In this document: piece by piece, positions 33,301 to 43,929 of the stretch
Layout: every line of letters starts with the position of its first letter
Numbering within the stretch: position 1 is the first letter of the stretch
Assembly (NCBI RefSeq): GCF_963678635.1
Contig: NW_026971197.1
Span: 1 to 47,000 of the forward strand
Source: Symsagittifera roscoffensis
Taxonomy: Eukaryota > Xenacoelomorpha > Acoela > Convolutidae
DNA: 47,000 bases
Direction of reading: 5' to 3'
Translations under genes and position numbers: made by a program
The notes under the pieces: generated by a model
What the model was told of the DNA's origin: nothing
Databases searched by the model: none
What the model saw: only the letters and a program-made list of their open reading frames with translations

Positions 33301-36300
33301 CGACCCAAAGGGTCCCCTTTTGAACTTATTTGAGATATCCATTCTTGGTTGAATGATCATAAACTTTTGCTAAAATTTTGGGGTTGGACGGCGTACCAAA
33401 AAAAAGCGCAATTTTTGGGCCATTATTTAACAAAAAGTGCCTTAATTTTCCAAAAAATTGCTAATTTTAAATACGAACGAGAAACATTTGAGAAAATACC
33501 CTTGAGAAAATCATAGATCCGACCCAAAAAATTTGTTTTGCTTTTTACTTGCTAAAGCATTCAGTAGACTTCTTAAAATAGCAAGATTGTATATGAATTT
33601 GGGTACAAGAAAGATCACAATGAAAGATTTTATGACTTCGATTTTTTTCGTTTTCTTTAGGTTGTTTGTTTATAAAACCGCCAGAGATGTTTCTGCAACA
33701 ATTGATAAACCCGTAAAGCTGTTCAAAAATAGACAATTGATAAACCCGTATAGTTCTGCAAAAAATGAAAATCGATATTCTGTGATTAGTCGTCGATTGT
33801 TGAAATGCAGCATCAAGCTTTCTCGTCCGGTTTTCAAAACAAACAAAACTGCTCGAACATCAGGGCAAAACCCTGAATGTTCCGACTGCACCTTAATCCA
33901 CTTCGAATAGTTTTTGGGAAAATAAATATTGAAAGATAATAACTTTTGGACATCATCAAAAATCAAGTGTGAAAATTTCAGTCGTAAGAAATCAATATGA
34001 CCGATTAGCTAGCCTCAATTCATTTTGGACCGATTTTGTTCTACGGGATAATTCGCCACTCATAAACAATTCGCATTACGCTCTCACCATTACAAATAAA
34101 TTTTTTCAAAGCGCTCATATTTTAGTCCAGAGTTTTTTTCTACAAAAAACAATCAATCGGTTTGTTCAAACTATTATTTCGATCACCGAAAAATGATTGA
34201 ATGAAAAAAAAAACACACCAAGCATGAATATTTCCGTTTCTTTCAAAGTCGGAACAATAAAGACAGCGAGGCACTAAAAAACGGTGTATAAAATAGCATA
34301 AGCTTTGTTAGCATTGTTATGTGTTATCGAGTACTGTTTGTAACTAAATTTGCAATTCCGGAACAATATACATATAGTAGTTCTGAGAAAACTAGATGAT
34401 CATATTGGCTTGGCCATTTAGCGACAGATGCAGGACTATTTATTCATTTTCATTATGTTTTTAAAAAAAAACTGAATAAAATACAAATCAATTTTTTTGT
34501 TGTGCTCATTTACAACCAAATTTTAAAAAATAAAACAATGAGATCGGTAGCCGGAATGTTGTGGATAGTATTAGTATCATTGAATCTGGTTTGCTGATAT
34601 GTAATTCAACATTTTTTCAAAATTTTCAAGTTTTATCTCTATGCTTCCCGAAAACAAACGACTAATTATAGAACAATTTAGAAGTATAATGAAGCAGTTC
34701 TAATATCAGACCGGGAGTGAGCGAATTGAAAGATTATTTTACCCATCTCCACTAAGAATTAGTCTGAAAGTTGGAGTTGTTCAAACGAAGTTTTTTTTGA
34801 CACATTTTTTTCAAATGATATATTACAATCTGAATAATTATAGAGGGGACTTAAATATGATCTGAATTTTTCGATGTTGATCCAGCTCTTCGTGTTGTAA
34901 TTAAATTTGCGAAGAAAACACTCTTAAATTTATTGTTCCCTCTCATCGTTTCTCCTGCGACCTCTCAAAATGGTCGGGACAAAAAAGTCTATAATTGTGT
35001 TTTACCTGACTGGTGTGTAGCTGCATCTCGAGATGATCTATTCTCTCGTGACACAGCACTCGCTCTCTTTCATCCGTATCCACGCATTGCGTTATCTCCT
35101 ACAACATAAAGTCTTTTTCCCGTTGAGCTATTTTTCAAAATCTATTTCAAACATTTGTATATGCATTTGGCTGGCGTATTATTATCCATACATCTCATCA
35201 GCGATCCATCTAGGATTTTCTCGAGGGAGGGGCGGATATTCAATTAATTTTCAAAAATTTTGTTGATATTTTTTTAGGTTGACTAAACTGATTTTTTTAG
35301 CTCTGCCAAAGCAAAAAAAGACCCTGTTTTAGTCAGATTCTCTGCGAGGCAGGCAAAAATTAGAAAAAAAACAGGCCAAAAATGACATTTTTAGACTTTT
35401 TCTGGAAAATTTTGACCAAAAAAATTGCGTTTTTTCTGCGCGCGCTTCCCCCTCAAAATAAGTATATATTGGCACCAAAGGCGCCTTTAGAAAATTTTTA
35501 GTGTCCGTCAGCCAAAAATGGATATCTTTAATTAATACAAAGGGGGATCTTTTTTGATTAACCTTTTTCTATATGTGAAAGTTGTATGACTGTAACTTTT
35601 GGTCAACTCCAGCCAGCCCCCCCCCCCCCCCCCCAACTCCCCCAAATCCGCGGGCTGGAGTTGACCAAAAATTATAGTCATACAACTTTCACAAATAGAA
35701 AAAGGTTAATCATACTCTTTTCATGCAATTCCATAAGTACAGAAAAATGAATGAAAGTTCCATGATTAGTAATTTTTCATATATAGAATTTGTAGGACTA
35801 GAATTTTTCCGCAAACCAAAATATTTAATTCATTTACAAATTAATTTTTGAAATTTTTGGGATGTCGTCGTAACCGAACACAAGTGACACAACCATGGTT
35901 TACTCAAAACTGGGTTACCAAACTTTTGGCCGCCTTGCCTTTGCAATGCATTGGAAACGAACTAAGTTGTTTAACAGTTGTCTTACTGAAATCATATACT
36001 GAAAGAGTCAAACTTTTAAATTTTGGCAAAACTTTTCAAAGAAGATCAAGTATAAAATTTGTTTTGCGGTTGAAAAAAAAAATTTTAGGGCAATTTTAAA
36101 ATTATTTGTAACAAATTTTTTTGTCGCCCTGAAAACAAAACGCTAGTTATACAATTCCAAAACACAGAAATTGTATCACAAGCATTTTTTTTGACAAAAA
36201 GGTTTTCTCTTTTTGGACAATACACTGACTTTTATTTCAAAGCAAGAAAAAAGATGACACCATTTTAGCAACATATATAAAACTTGTATGATTAGTGTTT

Positions 36301-39300
36301 TTTCATAGACTTAATTTATAGAATTGTATGATCAGCATCTTCGGTCTTTGGAGGTTAAACGGGGGTGCATCTCATAACGTAAACTTTTTTTGTGTCGACT
36401 TAATTTTTTTCGCCCAAAATCAAAAGTTGAATATTTTGAGTTAAATATTAGCCAATCAAATTCAGGCACAAACTCAAAATATTGGGCTCATTTTTTAAAT
36501 TAAGTAAACAAATCAGCCGAATCGACTACAAAAACAAAAATTTCCGCCAAAATTTTGAAATTTTTTCAAATCTACTGTTGAGCTCTGCGCGGATCAAAAA
36601 AATTCATCAAATAGCTCTAGGACAAAACAATTGGCCATTCTCAATTTTGCTCGAATAGGTACACTAGTTTGGTTTTGTTAGAAATGGGCTTATTATATCA
36701 GTGAATGCAATAGTGTTAACCAAGCAAGGGCGAACATTGTTTTGTTTTCTACTTGATAATTAAAAGACTCAGGGTGAAAATTGATAAACTGATTCATTTG
36801 AAAAAATAGATTTTTTTCCATCAGAGTGCAGAAAAATTAAATCTTTTGCTAGTTGTTAAGCTGTTACATTTATTCAACAGAAATGAATTCCCAGCTTAAA
36901 AAAACTGCCATTTTGACCAAAAATAATCATTCATTTGGTACGAAGGTGTAATTTTTTTGGGTACTTCAGTTCAAACAAACGCAATCTATTGTTCACTGTT
37001 CAAATCAAACTGGCAAAATTAGCAAATTTTAAACTTCCAAAAACTACAAAATAGATCTTAATTAGTTTTTTTGGTTTCAGTCGAATTCAAGACAAAACTT
37101 TTTACACGGTAAAAATAAATTCGTAAAAAGTTATGAAATAGATATGAGCAAAGCAAACCCCAAAGATTAAATTTTGTCTTTTTCTTTAAAATTTGCAGCA
37201 AGAAATCATTACAATTTCAGCTTTTCTCTCAATTCTATAGCCACAGGTTGTGGAATTAACACAAACTAGAAAGTTTAGTGTCTAATAAGGGATTTAGAAA
37301 TTCTTTTTTGTGCCTCAATTCACATGGGAAGGATTTAATTTGCCGCTTACTTGTTACTCAGGAATTAAATCTTTCCTTATGATCCCAAATGGACCAAGAT
37401 GGCCATTTTTAAACACGCGTGTTTTTGCAAATATTGTTGCTAGCATAAAATATTTTTCTACTTTTGTGCTCAATACTTCAAATGGTTTTTAATGAAACCC
37501 ATTTTTTGTCAAAATGTAGAGTCGAAATTCGTCAGATGAGAAACAACCGCCCTAAGCATAAATATTCGGTCACTCTCTTTGAAACTCCAAATGGAAATTT
37601 CACATTAATCATTTCAATTGTTTTTTATTCATTTCTTTAAATAACAAGACTGCTCGTATTTATATCAATTCAACTTCCTGAATGTTGCGATTCTTCTTTA
37701 TAAACAAATAAAAACGTTTTTGTTTGTGCAACGGAAGAAAATAGGAAAACTAATAGTTTCTTTTCTTTTATTTGTTGAATTTATACCCTCTCAAGCTAAT
37801 GTTAACTAAGAAAGGATGTTTGGGAGGTTGTATCTTATTGATAAAACCGAATTATTTGCCCATTTTAGTTTGCAACCCGCACCGGAGTTCCATGGATAAT
37901 AATCGATTATATTGAATTTTCGTGGTCTGTCTCAATAAATTTCGATAATAACCGATTATAATCGATTAAAAATGGATTATAATGAAACTATTTTTCTAAT
38001 CAACAAAATCCGAATATAATCGATTAAAATCGATTATAATCGGTTATTTTTGAAAGAAAATGAAACTTGTTTTGAGGCAAAATAATCCATTTTTAATCGA
38101 TTATAATCGATTATAATGGATTCTTTTGAGGGGTTAGTCTTGAAATTTACAATTTTGTTCAAAGTTATCTCATTTCCTGTTTAGTGCAGTTGCTACGAAT
38201 TACGTTTCATAAAATGTTACATTTCAGAATAAAATTTATATTTTTTTGTCTCTACTTTTTTAAATTCATCGCATTTTAACTAACACTTCATTTCACTGTT
38301 TTTTTTAACGAAAACTCCAATAAAACTAAATTTTCAGGGGTTTGAAATAGATTTTCATAGCTTCCCCCACCGGAGTTCCATGGATATTTTACGCCCCCAC
38401 CTCCCCCCCCCCCCGTTTACCGCTTAATGCCCCCCCCCCGCTCAAGCCCCCCGTTTACTAGCCCCACCAGTTTACTTTTTTGCTTTTAAAAAAAGGGGCA
38501 AATATGACAAATAGGTTTCCAAGAGGGATCAAATTTCCACTTACACGTCGATTGGCAACCTTTAAACCCACAAAACTTTATGAAAAAAGTCAAAAGGGAA
38601 AGAAAAATATAAAATTGAGCTAACCAACAATGGCTTTCAGATGATAGAGACCAAACTGACAAAAAACGGCTAGTCGAAAAATCGAAATTTGCCTGGAGAA
38701 AAAAAAACAACCCAGAACAAAATTTCTGTAGCTTTCTTCGAAAACCGGAACAATAAACCTTATGTATACTGTCAGCTAACAGCAGTTGGTGAAAAAAAAC
38801 GTACGCTCGGATGATTCAGTTTACTAGAAAACAAAATCACTTTTGAAATATCAACTCAATTTTAAATTATGTGTTGCACAAAAAACAGGGTGGTTTGCTT
38901 GTTTATTGGTACGGAAAAGTCTTCGTTACAAGTGACTAACTTTTCTTTCTATGAAAATTGACACAATTTGTTTCTGTAAAAATTTCTAGTTTTGACATAA
39001 TGAAGCTATTTTGTAGTTTTGAGAGGGCCTGCGTCCTCCGATTAAAAAAAAACAGGACACTGTTGGCCCACTGCACATTTTGGTGTAAATTCTTTTCGTG
39101 GCACATTTTTTACTTTTCGTTTTAGTTTTTGTAGCAATTTCTCACGTTCAACCAATAAAACATGACTGAGTGAGACATTTATATTATTTGCTCTAAGAAA
39201 AATTAGAGTATTGGAAACGAATATCTTGAAAACCATATTAAGTTGGTCAATTCTATATTCAAAATTGCCGCAAAAAGTCGTTTTGGCAAGCGTTTTTTCT

Positions 39301-42300
39301 ATTTTTAAAAATTGAGCAGAAGAACATTTCCCAATAATTGTGATTTTGCGAATTTGAATCAAACACATACAGCTGATGATAAAATGAAACAAGGTTGCTC
39401 GTATCATGATTAGTTTCCTGAAAGTGTCAACTGCTTTTCAAGATCTTTGAAGCATTGTTCGCTTAAAAATGAATGAAGCTTTCATTACGAAAAAAAATAT
39501 ATTTTTATAAGTTTGATTTTTTAAAAATCAACCCTCCACACGCCATACAGAGTAAAAAGTGTAATTTTTGCTTTTAAAAAAAGGGGCAAATATGACAAAT
39601 AGCTTTCAAAGAGAGATCAATTTCAGAAAACTAGAAAACAAAATCACCTTTGAAATATCAACTCAATTTTAAATCAGATGTTGCACAAAAAATATGGTGG
39701 TTTGCTTGTTTATTGGTACGGAAAAGTCTTTGTTACAATTGACTAATTTTTCTTACTATGAAAATTGACACAATTTGTTTCTGTAAAAATTTCCAGTATT
39801 GACATAATGAAGCTATTTTGTAGTTTTGAGAGGGGTTGAGTCCTCCGATAAAAAAAAATAGGACACTTTTGGCCCACGGCACATTCTGGTGTAATTTTTT
39901 TTTCATGGCACATTTTTTATTTTTCGTTTTCCACAATTTATAGTAAAGCCTTGGTTCAACAATAATCAAAACTGCCCTAAAATCAACCGCAGAAAAAATT
40001 TATTAATCATTTGGCGCTTGTGGATGATTTATGTAAGAAAAACAAGCTAACTAATTGTTCGCCAGAGCGCAAAAAAAACTTGGGCGTAAAAGCGGTAACT
40101 TTTTGCTGTTTTTGCAAGTAAATTTGGGATCCGAGAAAACTTCCAAGTTTTTGAATGTGCTTAATGGTTAATAACTATAATTTGATAATCACATCAGGCT
40201 TCATAAAACAAAGTCAGTAAAATTAATAGCATCATATTATGAGGAATGAATGTTTCCGAACAAGTGTTTCGAAGATTTAATAAAACGCGTGCAAAACAAT
40301 TAATTGGTTTTGGGCTTCTGGCTTTTGAAAACACTGTTCAATCAAGGCTTGGTCAACTATCAAATGCTGAAAAAATTGTGAAGAAATTTTTGTTTGGGCG
40401 TAAATACGAAAACGATATCACTTATCTTACGTTCAGTAGATGCTGTTCTTCCGTCAAGTATCTACAGAAAATTTAATTCAAAACTTTTCTTTATGCGACT
40501 GACAATTTTTACCCTTTCGATATGCAAAGGTATTGCAATCGGGTACTAAACTTTTTTCCCGTAAACAACTTTGTCCTCAGGATCTTCACGTGAGGAGTGA
40601 AGAGCCTGTGGACAAATTCTAGATAGTCTTCACTTCTTGAGATTTTTGAGATTCTTGAAAATTCAAATAAAAGTACTAGCTAGTAATTAATTGAAGCCTG
40701 TTTCAAGTTGTAATTATCTTTTCAAAAAATTTCTCAATTTTTTTTGGGTTCCCGGTTTCGGTCCTAGTTTCTATCGCTTCACTTTCCGTTTTTAAAACGC
40801 CAATTTTTATCTGGTAGAGACTTTATTTATATTTTTTCAAAGCATGGGTTTTGTTCCAATTTAAATAGTTTTTAGCAGAACTGAAACTAGATCATTGAAT
40901 ATTTTTTTTCGTTTTTTTTTGTTTTGTGTTTTTGCTATATCGAATTAGTCTGTTTATTTTGCGTAATTTTGAGGGCAACATATATTAATTTCGGATTAAT
41001 TGTTCCAGTTTGGATGGGTCGTACAAGCTTTCAAGTTTAATGAAACTTTTTATAAGAACAGTTTTGTTTTCGGCTCAAAAGAGATCGACACAAAATTTGT
41101 CGCTTTTGTTGCCACTCGGTAAATGATTTCCTTTTTAAGGGCTGTTTGTGAAATTCGTCTGATACAAATATGAAATTTTTGTAGCTGTAAATTTTTTACT
41201 TTTGTCAAGTTATTTTTCAAGTAATTTTTTTCCAACAAAACTTTCCAGAATTTTTTTTACTTCTGTTTGCTTTTCATTCACTAATTTGTAGCGTAATGTG
41301 TTTTTCGCATCGCAATTGTTGCGAAACTCAGCTTCGCCTCTGTGTTTAAACATTAGTTCTAAGGATGAACTACGAGCATTTATGGTTAAAAAATCTAATT
41401 TCTATTAAAAGTTATGTGCTTTTGCAAAGTTTTACCTAACCAAAAAAAATCAAATTTGAAAAAAAAATAAATGATATGTATTTAATTGATAGCGCGGAAC
41501 TATTCGAACCGAGTGGAAAAAATTTTTGTGCAAAAAAGAACTTAAATGAATGTAAATTTGTATAACTAAGTCATTTTCGTATATTTATCCTAACAAAAAA
41601 TCAAGTTTCACTTTTTAACCAACCAAAAAGTTCCGAAAAACCAATTTGGTCGATATTTTAATTCATATTTGAGCATTTGATATTTTAATAAAATATTTTG
41701 TGGAGAAGAAACCCAAATAAGCCAAATAAAAGAACATTTTTCAGGCTAGCTGAGGTTACATTGTTCCCATATTGTTCCCATGTCTGCAAGCTTCAGGTTA
41801 TTTTTGGCCTATATGCTCTATAACATTATTCTGCACGTGGTGATAATGATAATGGTCCAAAATTTCCACTTTAATTTTTTATTTTTTGTTTTTTAACCGA
41901 GGTTGAGGGATTTTCATCTTTATGGAAAAGAAGAAACCTGGGCTCTTTTTCAATTCCTCTCCTTTCAAATTCAATTTTGAAAACTTAGATAACGTTGTCA
42001 TAATGCAATGAATTTTGGCGTGGTGAACAAATCGACAACTGTGAACAGATTTGTTCTTGATATTTTACAGCGTAACATCACGCATTTAGCCGTAATAACA
42101 CGTAAAACAAACATAAAACTCGGTATTTTGAAAGGAGGCACGGGAAAAGTGCCAAAACCTGAAAGAGGCGTTGATTTTTTGTTCCCACCTGTACAACATT
42201 CTGAAGTGAAGACAGTTCCTGCCTGAGCAGTTCTAGTTTGGGTCTCTGAGTCTTGAGACACTTCTGAGAGAGACTGCGGGTGAGGTCGTTGCTGCTGCTC

Positions 42301-42350
42301 ACCATCAGCTCCAAGTCCTGGATGCACCGGTGGTACTTGCCAAACACCAA
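30096..42350 (-). CDS. Coiled-coil protein with C-terminal membrane anchor (partial, exons spread over 12 kb)
   Basis: Four exon-like segments on the minus strand are listed separately: 42350-42189, 35098-35006, 31805-31461 (end uncertain) and about 30339-30096. The first three are consistent with phase 0 at every junction. Together they encode a largely helical, charged protein with heptad-like Leu/Ile spacing that ends in a hydrophobic segment next to the stop. That layout is typical of tail-anchored membrane proteins. I do not recognise the family; tail-anchored coiled-coil groups such as SLMAP or IRAG/LRMP are only comparisons of layout. The 5' end, the start codon and the exon joining the coiled coil to the anchor are unresolved. 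Confidence 0.5.
30343..31460 (-). other. Intron or unresolved exon region with a degenerate family A repeat
   Basis: A family A-like repeat with both ends recognisable covers about 30777-31092 (GTCGCGGATATAAGGGGG and GAGAAAAATCTTGAT). Around 31,185-31,265 on the minus strand, a T-rich tract ending TTTTCAG precedes slightly GC-richer sequence. A GTAATT donor-like site there could define a short exon, but I could not prove it. Confidence 0.4.
31461..31805 (-). CDS. Coiled-coil exon
   Basis: The acceptor TTGTTTAG precedes 31805 and the frame is phase 0. It encodes 115 residues of charged helix: EKLEDTKRDLEEKLSENEAL, later KVLNKFLKDAFNLVVSEKDD and IMNRLHKRIRSLQNEVRDAR. Leu/Ile spacing supports a coiled coil. 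The 3' border is uncertain: GTTTAT at 31460 is a weak donor but in phase, and GTATTT at 31376 is another. The frame runs on to 31293 with intron-like composition. Confidence 0.7.
32264..32465. mobile_element. 202-bp MITE, CATTACGAGGCC terminal inverted repeats
   Basis: The ends are AATTACGAGGCCAAACTGTG and, in reverse complement, CATTAGGAGGCAAAACTGTG. The body matches the element at 42396-42597 throughout (TTCTTTTGTTCTTTCA, TGATCGTTCCGACA, GGAACATACAGACACAAA). Both copies have the same length. It is too short for a transposase and must be non-autonomous. Confidence 0.8.
33247..33525 (+). repeat. Repeat family A copy with both inverted ends
   Basis: It starts CAGTGGATTTAGGGGGGGGG, contains GAGATATCCATTCTTGG and AAAAAAAGCGCAATTTTTGG, and ends GAGAAAATCATAGATCCGAC. 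The start and end are reverse-complement related (GGATTTAGG versus the CCTAGATCC form in other copies), so the family appears to be an inverted-repeat element. Confidence 0.6.
35006..35098 (-). CDS. Small coiled-coil exon (31 codons)
   Basis: The acceptor TGTAG precedes 35098 and the donor CAG/GTAAAA lies at 35006/35005; both junctions are phase 0. It encodes EITQCVDTDERERVLCHERI then DHLEMQLHTSQ, a charged amphipathic helix. Its base composition is clearly less AT-rich than the flanks, which supports coding. Confidence 0.65.
35203..35530 (-). repeat. Repeat family A copy, reverse orientation
   Basis: Blocks appear in reverse order relative to 24100-24430: GATCCATCTAGGATTTTCTC, TTAGGTTGACTAAACTG, GCGCGCGCTTCCCCCTC, TTGGCACCAAAGGCGCC and CCAAAAATGGATATC. 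Confidence 0.7.
35555..35712. repeat. 60-bp inverted repeat with poly-C loop
   Basis: The arms 35555-35614 and 35653-35712 are near-perfect reverse complements (TGATTAACCTTTTTCTATAT against its mirror, with GGTCAACTCCAGCC at the inner end). The 38-base loop carries a run of about 18 C followed by CAACTCCCCCAAATCCGCG. It could form a hairpin in DNA or RNA. The outer ends merge with the end of the family A copy. Confidence 0.85.
37895..38115. repeat. Cluster of TAATCGATTATAATCG palindromes
   Basis: At least eight ATCGATTA or TAATCGAT cores lie in about 220 bases, in direct and inverted arrangement. They include ATTATAATCGATTAAAAATG near 37,950 and its mirror near 38,085. The cluster is flanked by a 19-bp direct repeat CACCGGAGTTCCATGGATA at 37880-37898 and 38368-38386. 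Confidence 0.75.
38391..38450. repeat. C-rich tract
   Basis: Runs of 12, 9 and 6 C are separated by GTTTACCGCTTAATG and GCTCAAG. The complementary strand has enough G runs to form a G-quadruplex. It is highly unlike the AT-rich flanks. Confidence 0.8.
38824..39123. repeat. 300-bp direct duplication, copy 1 (partner 39631-39930)
   Basis: The copies share CTAGAAAACAAAATCAC, TTGTTTATTGGTACGGAAAA, CATAATGAAGCTATTTTGTA and GGCACATTTTTTA in the same order, with roughly one change per ten bases. A shorter shared block, AAAAGGGGCAAATATGACAA, precedes both copies (38481-38537 and 39569-39620). The whole is therefore a tandem duplication of about 0.8 to 1.1 kb, later altered. Confidence 0.8.
40524..40585 (+). 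repeat. Dispersed GGTATTGCAATCGGGTAC block (one of three copies)
   Basis: GGTATTGCAATCGGGTACTA, then CCCGTAAACAACTTTGTCC, recurs at 13225-13290 and 26689-26745 with few changes. Two of the three copies lie near the SINE-like units, so it may be part of a longer repeat. Confidence 0.6.
42189..42350 (-). CDS. Coiled-coil gene exon (54 codons), most upstream supported
   Basis: The acceptor is a tandem TAGAG at 42354-42351; using the second AG gives phase 0. The donor is CAG/GTGGGA at 42189/42188, phase 0. It encodes LVFGKYHRCIQDLELMVSSS, then NDLTRSLSQKCLKTQRPKLE and LLRQELSSLQNVVQ, helix-prone sequence with Leu heptads. The base composition stands out strongly from the AT-rich flanks. A MITE ends 46 bases upstream in the intron. 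The exon family is not recognised. Confidence 0.7.
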
Positions 42351-42395
42351 CTCTACACACCAGTGAAAATAAAAAAACAATTTTATTTAGAAAAA

Positions 42396-42597
42396 CATTA
42401 AGAAGCCAAACTGTGCATTTTGTGAATTGTTAGCGGATTCCGCAAAAAGGACGATCCCTTTGTTCTTCTTTTGTTCTTTCATTTACTTTGATCGTTCCGA
42501 CAGAATTTGAGCATGTTTAAAGACTTGTCTCTGGAATCCAGGAACATACAGACACAAAATTGTGCTCCTATCCAGTGCACAGTTTGGCCTCGTAATG
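42396..42597. mobile_element. 202-bp MITE, copy next to a splice acceptor
   Basis: The left end is CATTAAGAAGCCAAACTGTG and the right end, in reverse complement, is CATTACGAGGCCAAACTGTG. It matches the 32264-32465 element along its length. Its last 90 bases match the end of the 1,420-bp element at 16750-16840 almost exactly. Confidence 0.85.
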
Positions 42598-43156
42598 AAA
42601 ATTGTGAGACATACTGGAGAATTTCAGCGCCTTAATCGGACAAAAAATAGTAATTGCCTTTTTTCCTTTTTCCCACCTGCAGGTTAAGTAAAATGTTTGT
42701 TCACATTTGTTCTAAGAATTTACAAAATTTACACGCAAGCATTATGTCAATATGCTGTACTGATAATTAGAACGGCTACTAAAACCGAAATAATGAAAAT
42801 TAAAAAAATAATAAAAGCCGAAACTGGGAAATTGCTTCTTTTTGCGAAAAACAGACAGTCTCCGAAAGCTAAAAGACAAATTTAAGTTCTGTTACGTCAG
42901 GGAGACAAAAACACAACCAAGACAAAATTAAAAACAGAACAATCAACTAAATTCAATTCTGCATCGCTCACAAGATCTATGCATTCGTGATAACAAGTTT
43001 TTAACGAAAGTTTTTTGGCACTTGGAAATTAAATTTCAACTGTATTTTTTGTTGTTTGCTCATGACGAAACCACTCGATAGGCAGCTAACTGGCCTTTTT
43101 GATGCTCTTCCAAGTTGGGATTTTTTTCTTATTTTGAGATATATAAATCGGTGACC

Positions 43157-43929
43157 GCTCGACTAGCATAAAAGTTTGAAAACATGAAATTGTATTGACT
43201 AGCATAATTTTATAGCATTATTTCTCAGAAATACAAAACAATAACAATGCGTTCAAATTGAAAGATGCATTTCTGAGAAATTGAAGTTTGAGCATTTGAT
43301 AAACTAAGCAATTAAAAAGCAAAATAATTTCCTATTGTCGTCATCAGTGACAACACGATCTGTAATGACTTGAACCGAAGACTGATCGTCGCGCAAATTG
43401 TGAAAGGTCTGAAACAATTGACAAGATTTTGTTAATCCCCTCCTATTCCATCAGGGGGGAGGGGGGTTCGTTACAAGAAACAAAATTCATTGGATCTAAC
43501 AATCTCCTCCCTTTCAAAAAGGGGGAGCAGATTGTTAAGTAAATTAAGTTGGTCAGATCTTTACAAATATCCCCCTTTACTTTGCAAAAGGGGAGATTTA
43601 TTAGGTGGTACAAATTTTATATATGCTTAACAATTGAATTAAATTTACTGTGGTGGTAATTCGTTACTAGTCACCCTACGGAGAAAAATACTTGAAGAGA
43701 TCCAGTTGGTCGAATTTCCGACCAATCAGAATAAGGTGGAGATTCTTTAGTAAGTACCATAGGGGGATTGTTAAGACTATCCAAAAACTCGCATATGTTT
43801 AATTATTCCTTTATAGGGGGGCCATATATTGTGAGTAATGATTTTAGTTTTCACGAATTGAACTTAGTATTTCGATTTTAATGCTAATCGATACAATTTC
43901 CAATTTTGAAACTTTTATGCTAGTCGAGC
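43157..43929. mobile_element. 773-bp element with 49-bp imperfect terminal inverted repeats
   Basis: The left end is GCTCGACTAGCATAAAAGTT and the right end, in reverse complement, is identical over this stretch. The match continues with gaps to GACTAGCAT/GATTAGCAT (43157-43205 and 43881-43929). The interior has a GGGGGAG-rich palindromic stretch near 43,440-43,600 and no reading frame of note. The superfamily and target duplication are not determined. Confidence 0.6.

Larger units (their letters stand above)
31806..35005 (-). other. Intron (3.2 kb) with a 202-bp MITE and a family A repeat
   Basis: The donor GTAAAA is at 35005 and the acceptor TTTAG ends at 31806. It contains the MITE at 32264-32465, the repeat at 33247-33525, and a 125-codon plus-strand frame at 33533-33910. 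That frame has a 98-codon opposite-strand partner; neither is recognisable. I see nothing else except AT-rich DNA at 34,200-35,000. Confidence 0.55.
35099..42188 (-). other. Intron (7.1 kb), repeat-rich
   Basis: The donor GTGGGA is at 42188 and the acceptor TGTAG ends at 35099. It contains a family A repeat (35203-35530), a 60-bp inverted repeat with poly-C loop (35555-35712), a TCGATTATAATCG cluster (37895-38115), long C-tracts (38391-38450) and a direct duplication (38481-39930). A hairpin motif lies at 41321-41345, and a block at 41982-42110 is shared with 21838-21970. I recognised no exon in it. Confidence 0.5.

Noticed and set aside
33533-33910. 125-codon plus-strand open frame as a gene
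   Set aside because: The composition is Lys/Phe/Asn-driven, there are overlapping opposite frames, and no domain is recognisable; it begins at the end of a repeat copy.
43370-43408. Possible 39-base minus-strand exon (TFHNLRDDQSSVQ) of the coiled-coil gene, phase 0 at both ends
   Set aside because: It lies inside the 43157-43929 inverted-repeat element and has a weak GTCATT donor, so chance is more likely.
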